Shown here: piece after piece, positions 51,602 through 58,993 of the stretch
Numbering within the stretch: position 1 is the first letter of the stretch
How the letters are laid out: each line of letters opens with the position of its first letter
The notes under the pieces: generated by a model
What the model saw: the letters and a program-made list of their open reading frames with translations, nothing else
Told to the model about the DNA's origin: nothing
Database searches by the model: none
Source of the DNA: Mycolicibacterium elephantis DSM 44368
GTDB taxonomy: Bacteria > Actinomycetota > Actinomycetes > Mycobacteriales > Mycobacteriaceae
DNA: 64,000 bases
Reading direction: 5' to 3'
Assembly: GCF_004014805.1 (NCBI RefSeq)
Contig: NZ_ATDN01000056.1
Location: forward strand, 62,001-126,000
Position numbers and translations under genes: made by a program

Positions 51602-52579
51602 ATGGACTCACCGTTCACCGCGTGCCAGTACGGCGTGGACGCCGAATTCACCCATGACCCAGCGGGTATCGCCAACTACAACGAGAGCGTCTACGTCAAC
51701 TTCGTGGACCCGATCAGCGAAGTCAGCGCGCTGATGCGCATCGGCAACCGGCCGAACATGGGGTACTCGGAGGCGACGGTGCAGTTGACACTGCCCGGCG
51801 GGCGCATCGCGCTGCGCGCGGGGCGGCAGCCCAAGGAGGCCAACGAGGAGTGGTCGACGCAGGGTCTGACCATCGCGCCGGTGGCGGCCACCCGGACGTG
51901 GAAGGTCACCTACCGCAACACCGTCGCGCTGATCAGCACGCCGTCGCTGCTGGCCGAGCGCGGTCGGCAGGCGTTGAAGAACTCGCCGTCGGTGGAGTGC
52001 GAGATCGACCTGACGTTCGAGGCGTCGGTGCCCATGTTCACCATCGCCGAGGACGGGGACTGCACCCCGGGCAGTTCGCAGATCGCCACCGACCACTACG
52101 AGCAGTTCGGTCACGTCAGCGGATCGGTGCGGCTCGGGTCGACGACGTGGACCATCGACCGGGCCACGTCCTTCCGCGACCACTCGTGGGGGCCGCGGGA
52201 GTGGGCGTCGTACACGGGGGAGTGGCTGGCGGCGTGGCTCAAGGACGGCACCGCGATCACCGCGTACGGCGAGTTCGAACCCAACGGCGAACGCGCCTCC
52301 GGCGGTGTGGTGGTCACCCCGGACGGGGTGTTCCACCCGATCCGCGAGTACACCGTCTACACCGACTATTCCGGTGAGGCAACGTATTCCGGACGCAACA
52401 CGGCGGTCATCACCGCCGACGGGCTGCCGACGCTGGTGCTCGACGGGACGATCAACCACTTCGTGCCGGTCACCCAGCGCACCCACGACCGCGCCGCGCG
52501 CATGGGCCAGATGTCCGTCCGCTACGCGGGCGGTCAGGGCGGTTGGGGTATCGCAGAGTTCCTGCGGCCCCTCACCTAG
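51602..52579 (+). CDS. AttH/CrtC-like (hydroxyneurosporene-synthase-type) beta-barrel protein
   Basis: A 325-aa protein, mostly beta strands. The pattern SFRDHSWGPREW around residue 195 is the hallmark of the lipocalin-like AttH/CrtC family (D-H-xWG). Two barrel halves are separated near residue 150. Family relatives hydrate carotenoid double bonds or isomerise terpenoids, and many are unstudied actinobacterial proteins. ATG 51602 follows GAGAGAG. Its place between the crotonase and acyl-CoA synthetase links it to the same substrate, perhaps a terpenoid or steroid acid; inference. Confidence 0.75.
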   Translation: MDSPFTACQYGVDAEFTHDPAGIANYNESVYVNFVDPISEVSALMRIGNRPNMGYSEATVQLTLPGGRIALRAGRQPKEANEEWSTQGLTIAPVAATRTWKVTYRNTVALISTPSLLAERGRQALKNSPSVECEIDLTFEASVPMFTIAEDGDCTPGSSQIATDHYEQFGHVSGSVRLGSTTWTIDRATSFRDHSWGPREWASYTGEWLAAWLKDGTAITAYGEFEPNGERASGGVVVTPDGVFHPIREYTVYTDYSGEATYSGRNTAVITADGLPTLVLDGTINHFVPVTQRTHDRAARMGQMSVRYAGGQGGWGIAEFLRPLT

Positions 52580-52591
52580 GCGAGAGCGACG

Positions 52592-54148
52592 ATGTACCCC
52601 GGACGGCACGTTCACGAGCACCCCGACCGGCCCGCGCTGATCATGGCGGGCAGCCGGAAGAGTCTGACCTACCGTGAATTAGACGACCGCGCCAACCGCG
52701 TGGCCAACCACTTCCGGGCGCTGGGCCTGGGGCGCACCGACCACATCGCGATCTTCACCGAGAACCACCTCGACATGATCGTGACGATGTCGGCGGCCGA
52801 GCGGTGCGGGCTGTACTACACGCCGGTCAACTCGTTTCTGTCCGTCGAGGAGGCGGCCTACATCGTCGACGACTGCGGCGCCCAACTGGTGGTCACCAGT
52901 GCTGCGAAATTCGAGGTGGCACAGCAGCTCCCGCGGCACTGCCCGAAGGTGCGGCACTGGCTGGTGCTCGACCTCGAGGATCCGCCGGCGCCGTTCGACA
53001 ACTTCGAGGCGGTCATAGCGCCGTACCCGCCCACCCCGGGGGAGAACGAGCGCCTCGGCACTCCGATGTTCTACTCGTCGGGCACCACGGGGCGACCCAA
53101 AGCCGTCAAACGCCAGCTGCCCGACGTGCCGCCGAGCCACCAGCTGGGCATCGAGGAGATGGGCCGGCGGTTGTTCCGCATGCGCGAGGGCATGACGTTC
53201 CTGTCGACGGCCCCGCTGTACCACTCGGGACCGCAGTCCAGCATCTCGATCGGCCTGCGGCTGGGCGCCACCCACATCGTGATGGAGAAGTTCGACACCG
53301 AACAGTTCCTGTCGCTCATCGAGGAGTTCCGCGTCACCCACACCATGGTGGTGCCGACGATGTTCTCGCGAGCCCTCAAGCTGCCCAAGGAGATCCGCGA
53401 CCGCTACGACTACTCCTCGCTGGAGGCCGTCGTGCACGGCGCCGCACCGTGCCCCCGCCAGGTCAAACAGGACATGCTCGACTGGTGGGGCCCGGTGATC
53501 TACGAGTACTACGGCGGCACCGAGGCCAACGGCACCTGCGGCTGCACCCCACAGGAGTGGCTGGCCAACCCGGGCACGGTGGGCAAGGCCTTCTTCGGGG
53601 AGATCGTGATCCGCGACGACGACGGCAACGAGCTGCCCCCGGGTGTGCCCGGCACGGTCTGGTTCCGCGGCGGCAACAGCTCCTTCGAGTACCTCAACGA
53701 TCCGGAGAAGACCGCACAGGCAATGGATCCCAGCGGCACCATGTCGAAGATCGGCGACATCGGCTACGTCAACGAGGAGGGCTACCTCTTCCTCACCGAC
53801 CGGCAGGCGTTCGTCATCATCTCCGGCGGGGTCAACATCTACCCGCAGGAGATCGAGAACCTGCTGATCACCCATCCCGAGGTGATGGACGCCGCCGTGT
53901 TCGGGGTGCCCGACGACGACTTCGGCGAGGCCGTCAAGGCCGTCATCCAGCCGGTCGACCCCGACGGCGGCACCCCCGAACTCGCCCAGCGGCTGCGGGA
54001 GTTCTGCCTGGCGCACCTGGCGAGGTTCAAGTGCCCCAAGACGTTCGACTTCATCGACGAGATGCCCCGGCTGCCCACCGGGAAGCTCTACAAGCGCCAG
54101 CTGCGCGACCAGTACTGGCAGGACCACAAGGAGAAGACGAGTGCGTAG
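52592..54148 (+). CDS. Acyl-CoA synthetase (AMP-forming)
   Basis: A 518-aa ANL-superfamily ligase that activates a carboxylic acid through an acyl-adenylate. The P-loop is YSSGTTGRPKAV, motif A5 is EYYGGTEANG, the hinge region GDIGYVNEEGYLFLTDR, and the C-terminal catalytic lysine sits in PRLPTGKLYKR. It gives the CoA thioester on which the rest of the operon can work. ATG 52592 (MYPGRHVHEHPDRPAL) lies 12 nt after the preceding stop; the 3' end overlaps the dehydrogenase gene by 8 nt. Confidence 0.94.
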   Translation: MYPGRHVHEHPDRPALIMAGSRKSLTYRELDDRANRVANHFRALGLGRTDHIAIFTENHLDMIVTMSAAERCGLYYTPVNSFLSVEEAAYIVDDCGAQLVVTSAAKFEVAQQLPRHCPKVRHWLVLDLEDPPAPFDNFEAVIAPYPPTPGENERLGTPMFYSSGTTGRPKAVKRQLPDVPPSHQLGIEEMGRRLFRMREGMTFLSTAPLYHSGPQSSISIGLRLGATHIVMEKFDTEQFLSLIEEFRVTHTMVVPTMFSRALKLPKEIRDRYDYSSLEAVVHGAAPCPRQVKQDMLDWWGPVIYEYYGGTEANGTCGCTPQEWLANPGTVGKAFFGEIVIRDDDGNELPPGVPGTVWFRGGNSSFEYLNDPEKTAQAMDPSGTMSKIGDIGYVNEEGYLFLTDRQAFVIISGGVNIYPQEIENLLITHPEVMDAAVFGVPDDDFGEAVKAVIQPVDPDGGTPELAQRLREFCLAHLARFKCPKTFDFIDEMPRLPTGKLYKRQLRDQYWQDHKEKTSA

Positions 54149-55280
54149 GACGCTCTACACCGAGGAGCACGAGGCATTCCGCAAGGCGTTCCGCGCGTTC
54201 ATCGACAGCGCCGCGGTGCCCTATGTCGAGGACTGGGAGCGGGCCGGCACCGTCGACCGCGCGTTCATCAAGGCCGCCGGCGAGAACGGCTTCCTCGGTT
54301 TCGAGTTCGCGTCCGAGTTCGGCGGCCTGGGCATCGAGGACTTCCGCTACAACGCGGTGATGAGCGAGGAGGTCGTCGCCTCCGGAATGGCCGGTGACCT
54401 GTTCTCGATGCAGAACGACATCATCGTGCCCTACCTGCGCGACCTGACCACCGACGAGCAGAAGCAGCGCTGGCTGCCCGCCTTCACCCGCGGCGAGTGC
54501 GTCACCGCGCTCGGCATGACCGAGCCGGGGGCGGGTTCCGACCTCGCCGCGATCAAGACCAGCGCGCGCCGCGAGGGCGACCACCTGGTCATCAACGGCC
54601 AGAAGACCTTCATCACCAGCGGCGCCACCTGCGACCTGGTGATCGTGCTGGTGCGCACCGGCGAACGCGACGGCCGCGGTACGACGTTCGTCGCGGTGGA
54701 GAACGGCACCCCCGGCTTCACCCGCGGCAAGCCCATGCACAAGATCGGTCGCAAGGCGCAGGACACCGCGGAGCTGTTCTTCGACGACTGCCGGGTGCCG
54801 GTGTCGAACATCATCGGCGAGCCCGGACGCGGATTCGGTTCGGCCATCGCGAATCTGCCGCGGGAGCGGCTCTCGATCGCGGTGATGGCGATCGCCTCCG
54901 CCCGGCACGCGCTTGCGCTGGGCCTCGAACACGCGCGGCAGCGCCACGCGTTCGGTGGCCCGCTGACCAACCTGCAGTCGGTGCGGATGCAGATCGCCGA
55001 GATGCACACCGACATCGCGATCCTGCAGGAGTACATCGACCGCTGCGTGCTGGCGCTCAACGACGGTGAGCTCACCGCCGCCGAGGCGGCCGGCGCGAAA
55101 TACAAGGCGACGGAACTGCAGTGGGAGGTCCTCGACCGTGTGCTGCAGCTGTTCGGCGGCTACGGCTACATGGAGGAGTACCCGATCGCCCGGATGTGGC
55201 GCGATGCGCGCATCCAGCGGATCTACGGCGGAGCGAACGAGGTCATGAAGGACCTCGTCGGACGAACGGTGGTGGCGTGA
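54141..55280 (+). CDS. Acyl-CoA dehydrogenase
   Basis: A 379-aa FAD enzyme of typical ACAD size. Motifs: the FAD/substrate signature TEPGAGSDLAAI near residue 130, and FGGYGYMEEYP followed by RIYGGANEVMKD, where the glutamate acts as catalytic base. GTG 54141 overlaps the acyl-CoA synthetase end. In phosphate-elimination pathways of the LvaC/ACAD11 type an ACAD-fold protein acts on the phosphorylated acyl-CoA; this is the ACAD candidate for such a step here. Ordinary alpha,beta-dehydrogenation is equally possible. Confidence 0.93.
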   Translation: MRRTLYTEEHEAFRKAFRAFIDSAAVPYVEDWERAGTVDRAFIKAAGENGFLGFEFASEFGGLGIEDFRYNAVMSEEVVASGMAGDLFSMQNDIIVPYLRDLTTDEQKQRWLPAFTRGECVTALGMTEPGAGSDLAAIKTSARREGDHLVINGQKTFITSGATCDLVIVLVRTGERDGRGTTFVAVENGTPGFTRGKPMHKIGRKAQDTAELFFDDCRVPVSNIIGEPGRGFGSAIANLPRERLSIAVMAIASARHALALGLEHARQRHAFGGPLTNLQSVRMQIAEMHTDIAILQEYIDRCVLALNDGELTAAEAAGAKYKATELQWEVLDRVLQLFGGYGYMEEYPIARMWRDARIQRIYGGANEVMKDLVGRTVVA

Positions 55281-56056
55281 TGTCCCGGTTGGACGGGCGT
55301 GTGGCATTGGTGACGGGCAGCTCCCGGGGCGTGGGGCGCGGTGTCGCGCTGCGCCTGGCGGAGGAAGGTGCCGCGGTGGCGGTGAACTACCGGCGCGGCG
55401 CCGACGAGGCTGCCGAGGTGGTCGAGCAGATCGTCGCCAAGGGCGGCCGGGCCAAGGCCTACTGCGCGGCGATCGACGACAAGGCCGCCGTCGACGCGAT
55501 GGTCGGCGCGGTGCGTGAGGACCTCGGACCCGTCGACATCGTGGTGAGCAACGCGGGCACCGCGAGCAAGGGGCAGACCGTCGCCGACACCCCGGGCGCC
55601 GACTTCGTGTCCCTGCTTTCGGTGCACGCGCTGGGGCCGATCCACCTGATCCAGCGGGTGCTGCCCGACATGCGCCAGGCGGCCCGCGGCGACATCGTCA
55701 TGGTCTCCAGCAGCACCGTCGCCGAGGCCCCGGCCTACTCCGCGCCGTACACGATGGCCAAGGCCGCGATGGAGATGTGCATCCGCACGCTGGCCCAGGA
55801 GGAGCGCGAGCACGGCATCCGCGCCAACATCGTCGCGCCCGGCCTGGTCGAGACCGAGATGGGCAGGCGCCTGGTGAAGGCCGCGACCGGCGGCGGGACC
55901 ATCGAGGAACTCGCGCGCAGGTATCCGTTCGGCCGCGTCTGCACACCGGAGGACATCGCCGGCGTGGTGGCGTTCCTGGTGTCGGCCGACGCGGAGTACG
56001 TCACCGGACAGCGGATCACCGTCGACGGCGGCGGCCGCCCGGTCACCGTGATCTAG
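55280..56056 (+). CDS. SDR-family dehydrogenase (second in operon)
   Basis: A 258-aa classical SDR. GSSRGVG near residue 13, SNAGT at about 88, then SSSTVAEA and YTMAK for catalysis; the C-terminus TGQRITVDGG is FabG-like. ATG 55280 overlaps the dehydrogenase stop by 1 nt, and a GTG 3 nt earlier is in the same frame. Together with the first SDR it can serve keto/hydroxyl interconversions at different carbons; a LvaD-like 4-keto reductase role is an inference. Confidence 0.9.
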   Translation: MSRLDGRVALVTGSSRGVGRGVALRLAEEGAAVAVNYRRGADEAAEVVEQIVAKGGRAKAYCAAIDDKAAVDAMVGAVREDLGPVDIVVSNAGTASKGQTVADTPGADFVSLLSVHALGPIHLIQRVLPDMRQAARGDIVMVSSSTVAEAPAYSAPYTMAKAAMEMCIRTLAQEEREHGIRANIVAPGLVETEMGRRLVKAATGGGTIEELARRYPFGRVCTPEDIAGVVAFLVSADAEYVTGQRITVDGGGRPVTVI

Positions 56057-56071
56057 AGGAGGATGTGACTG

Positions 56072-57109
56072 ATGGGTTCCTCCGATTTCCTGGACGAACT
56101 GGCCCGGGCTCTCAGCGACGCCGTGGCCGGCGGATCGCCGGTCGAGCTGGTCGACGTCGACCAGCGCGGTGAGGGCAACTCGTGGGAGACGTACCTGGTC
56201 ACCGCGTCGTGGAACGACGGCGCCTCGACGGCCTCGTATGCCGTCAAGCGTGAGCCGCTCAGCGGCATCGTCGGCAGCTACGACGTCGGCCGCGAGGTCG
56301 CCCTGCTGCGCGCGGCGGCCGGGCTGGGCCTGCCGGTGCCCGGTGTGGTGGCCCACCGTGTCACCGAACCGGGCAACCGCGGCTTCTTCGTCATGGAGCG
56401 GATGATGGGCGTCGTCCCCATGCCGCACAACGTCACCCGCGTGATCACCGACGCCGACCACCGGGCCGCGCTGGGCCGTCGCCTGGCGCGGGAGATGGCC
56501 ACCCTGCACGCGGCCGCACCCGAGTCCCTCGACCTGCCCGAACTCGGTTCGCCGCCCGCCCCGGGCGACACCGGCCGCGTCGAGAACGACCAGTGGCGCG
56601 TCACCTACGACGAGGTGGCGGCCGTGCGGATCCCCGTCCTGGACCTGGCCATGGCCTGGCTGGACCACCGGGCCGACCATGTGTCCGGCCGGGTCTCGCT
56701 GGTGCACAACGACTTCCGGGTGGGCAATGTGGTGGTCAGCCCGGAGGACGGCAGCCTGGTGGGCATCCTCGACTGGGAGACCGCCCATTTCAGCGATCCC
56801 GTCGCCGACCTGGCGTGGTTCTTCCAGCGCACCTCCCGGGGCCGCTCACCGCTGGCGTGCAAGCTGCTGCCGGTCGACGAGTTCCTCGACGAGTACGCCG
56901 AGGTCGCCGGGTGGCGCCCGAGTCAGGACAGCCTGACCTGGTGGGCCGTGCAGTCACTGGTCAAGACGGCCATCGGCTGCCTGCAGGCCGCGGCGATCTA
57001 CGAACGGGGCGACCGCCCCGAACTGCGGTACGCCAACATGGCGCACAGCGTGTACTACAGCGTGGGCTGGCTCAACCAGATGCTGCGCGACGGAGAGTGG
57101 GGAGCCTGA
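56072..57109 (+). CDS. APH-fold phosphotransferase (LvaA / FadE36-like)
   Basis: A 345-aa aminoglycoside-phosphotransferase-fold kinase. The Brenner motif is LVHNDFRVGN with the catalytic Asp, and the metal-binding Asp is in ILDWETAHFSDP. The N-terminal lobe has the nucleotide-binding YAVKREPL lysine. It is in an acyl-CoA operon and not a resistance cassette. Known relatives in such context (LvaA, the kinase part of ACAD10/11) phosphorylate a 4-hydroxyacyl-CoA so that phosphate can be eliminated. ATG 56072 after GAGGAGGATG. Directly followed by the DUF6285-like gene. Confidence 0.85.
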   Translation: MGSSDFLDELARALSDAVAGGSPVELVDVDQRGEGNSWETYLVTASWNDGASTASYAVKREPLSGIVGSYDVGREVALLRAAAGLGLPVPGVVAHRVTEPGNRGFFVMERMMGVVPMPHNVTRVITDADHRAALGRRLAREMATLHAAAPESLDLPELGSPPAPGDTGRVENDQWRVTYDEVAAVRIPVLDLAMAWLDHRADHVSGRVSLVHNDFRVGNVVVSPEDGSLVGILDWETAHFSDPVADLAWFFQRTSRGRSPLACKLLPVDEFLDEYAEVAGWRPSQDSLTWWAVQSLVKTAIGCLQAAAIYERGDRPELRYANMAHSVYYSVGWLNQMLRDGEWGA

Positions 57110-57110
57110 G

Positions 57111-57500
57111 ATGACGGTCTACGCACTGGATCTGGACAAGGTCCAGCACACGATCCGCGAAACCCTGGTCAGCAAGGTGCTGCCCGCGATCGAATCCGAC
57201 AGCGCCAAGGGTGAACTGCACGCCGTCATCGAGATGCTCGACAACCTGGCCGGCCGGCTGGCGTGGGCTGCCGAACCGCGCGAGGAGACTCTGGCGCGCA
57301 CCCGGGACCTGGCCGCGCGGCTGGGCATCGACGACGTGCCCGCCGATCTGCCGGCCGCCCGCCGCGAGCTCGGCGACGCGCTGGCTGCGGCCTACGCCGA
57401 TGGCAACGGCGCCGAGATCGCCCGTGCGGTAGCCGAATTCACCGCAGCCGACGTCAGGGCTGAGATCTCGAAGGGTCTGCTCCCGGGCCTGCCGGACTAG
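57111..57500 (+). CDS. DUF6285-like small protein, partner of the APH kinase
   Basis: A 129-aa all-helical protein (ALDLDKVQHTIRETLVSKVLP; LDNLAGRLAWAAEPREET). It has no catalytic motif. It begins 1 nt after the kinase stop and ends the operon, a pairing I recall for small helper proteins next to APH-type kinases in acyl-CoA operons (LvaB-type). Probably an accessory subunit of the kinase. The DUF number is my best recollection and not a computed match. Convergent with the tandem TetR gene (4-nt overlap). Confidence 0.7.
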   Translation: MTVYALDLDKVQHTIRETLVSKVLPAIESDSAKGELHAVIEMLDNLAGRLAWAAEPREETLARTRDLAARLGIDDVPADLPAARRELGDALAAAYADGNGAEIARAVAEFTAADVRAEISKGLLPGLPD

Positions 57501-58777
57501 GCCCCCGCGGGCCGGGTGAGGCCCGCGGGCAGCACCATCGTGTGCACCAGCGTGGTGAGCTCCGCGGGCAGTGCCGGCCGCTTGCGCAGCTGCGGGCTCT
57601 GCGTCAGATCGGTGACGACCCCGATCGCCGCCTGCGCCAGTGCGCGGGCATCGGAGGCGGACAACCCCTGCGCCAGCTGCTCGATCACGTGGATCCACTC
57701 GGCGACGTACTCCCGCTGCGCGTTGCGCAGCGCCTGCTGGTCGTCCTCCGGCAGGTACAGCAGATCCGCCGTCAGGATCTGCATGATCCGCCCGTACGGG
57801 CCGACGGCCTGCCGGATGTAGGTCTCGATCAGCGCGTCCAGCGCCGACTCCGGGGTGGACGCATACGCGAGCGCGTCGGCGGTCACGTAGAGCAGCCCCT
57901 CGGCGCCGCGTTCCAGCACCGCGCGCAGCACCTCGGTCTTGCTCGACACATGTTGGTACAGCGTGGCCGTCGACATCTCCGAGGCCTTGGCGATGTCGTC
58001 GATGTGCACGTCGTAGAAACCGCGCTCGTTGAACAGCCGCGCGGCCGCATCGATGATGCGCTCCCGCCGCCCGGCCGGCCTGCGGTCGTTCGGCGCGGGG
58101 GTCGCGGGCGCGTCGGGATCGGGATCGGGATCGGGTAGGTCGCAGTCGATGATCGCCCACGCCACCGCGGTCTGGATCTCCTGCAGGCGGTCGGCGGAGA
58201 GGGTCCCGCGGATGTCGGGGGTGTTGGAGTACGTCGCCAGCACCGCGGAGCCGAGGAGCTCGGCCTTGGCGGCGCTGAGCTCGGGCCGAAACGCCATGAT
58301 CTGTTCGGCGATCCGCTGCTGGTTGTCGGCGAAGTAACGCTGGAAGACTTCCCGTTCGTCGGGGTTGAGGTGGCGCTGTTCGCGGCGCCACAGCGTGGCC
58401 TCGTTGCCGTACACGGTCAGATCGCTGAACCCGGCGAGCAGCAGATGCAGCTTCTCCTCGGCTGTGGTGCCCTGTTCGTCGACCGCGGTGTGCAGTTCCT
58501 CGGTGAGATGGACCTGGCTCATCAGGGCGTGCACCAGAATGTCGTGTTTGCCCTTGAAGTGCCGGTAGACCGCGGGGCCGGTCAGCCCGACCGCCGCGCC
58601 GATGCGGTCGATGCTGACGTTCTGGTAGCCGTACTCCTGGAACAGATGGGCTGCGGCGCGGGCGACCTGTTCGGTCCGATGGGAACCCCGGGCCGACGAC
58701 TGCAGCCTGGACTTCACCGAGTCCACGCGCGCCGCGGTCGATCGTGGCATCTCACTCTTTCTCAACGGCCGGGCCAT
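57497..58777 (-). CDS. Fused double TetR-family regulator (two HTH domains)
   Basis: A 426-aa protein that contains two complete TetR units in one chain, about twice the usual length. Unit 1: HTH at residues ~36-80 (IGAAVGLTGPAVYRHFKGK) with its helical domain to ~210. A linker at ~215-236 reads DPDPDPDAP. Unit 2: HTH at ~237-285 (IAKASEMSTATLYQHVSSK). The linker is coded by a TCGGGA hexamer repeat. ATG 58777, alternative ATG 9 codons in. It is divergent from the FadE5-like gene and convergent with the catabolic operon, either or both of which it may control. Confidence 0.88.
   Translation of the reverse strand: MARPLRKSEMPRSTAARVDSVKSRLQSSARGSHRTEQVARAAAHLFQEYGYQNVSIDRIGAAVGLTGPAVYRHFKGKHDILVHALMSQVHLTEELHTAVDEQGTTAEEKLHLLLAGFSDLTVYGNEATLWRREQRHLNPDEREVFQRYFADNQQRIAEQIMAFRPELSAAKAELLGSAVLATYSNTPDIRGTLSADRLQEIQTAVAWAIIDCDLPDPDPDPDAPATPAPNDRRPAGRRERIIDAAARLFNERGFYDVHIDDIAKASEMSTATLYQHVSSKTEVLRAVLERGAEGLLYVTADALAYASTPESALDALIETYIRQAVGPYGRIMQILTADLLYLPEDDQQALRNAQREYVAEWIHVIEQLAQGLSASDARALAQAAIGVVTDLTQSPQLRKRPALPAELTTLVHTMVLPAGLTRPAGA
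58113..58135. repeat. Hexanucleotide tandem repeat in the regulator linker
   Basis: Three TCGGGA units plus a partial fourth (TCGGG). In frame on the reverse strand they code repeated Asp-Pro. Gain or loss of a unit would change linker length by two residues without a frameshift. Confidence 0.7.
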
Positions 58778-58864
58778 GGGTCCAGTCTCGCATCGTGGTG
58801 CGACGGACCCCAGCGGCGATCTTGTGCCTTCGCCGACCGGACGGCGCAGACCATATTGCTGATT

Positions 58865-58874
58865 AACTATAGTT
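58865..58874. promoter_or_regulatory. Operator-like palindrome in the double-TetR/FadE5 divergon
   Basis: AACTATAGTT is a perfect 10-bp palindrome in an AT-rich patch. It is flanked by near-direct repeats TTGCTGATTAAC (58856-58867) and TTGCTATTAAC (58873-58883). Position between the double TetR gene and the FadE5-like promoter. Confidence 0.5.
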
Positions 58875-58899
58875 GCTATTAACGCCGGATATGACATTG

Positions 58900-58929
58900 T
58901 TGACCCTGGACAGTTGCCGGAGTTACAGT
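58900..58929 (+). promoter_or_regulatory. SigA-like promoter for the FadE5-like gene
   Basis: TTGACC (58900-58905), 18-nt spacer, TACAGT (58924-58929). This predicts a leader of about 58 nt before ATG 58994. Confidence 0.5.
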
Positions 58930-58993
58930 TCACTGATCGCGTTGATACCAGGGGAGTCCGCGACCAATCCGCACATCGTGAGAGGCAGCCAGA

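Noticed and set aside
56072..57109. Aminoglycoside-resistance gene
   Set aside because: The APH fold is present but the operon is catabolic and the family includes many metabolic kinases.
58113..58135. CRISPR-like or satellite array
   Set aside because: Only three and a half 6-nt units inside a coding region; no spacer pattern. No CRISPR array was seen anywhere in the window.
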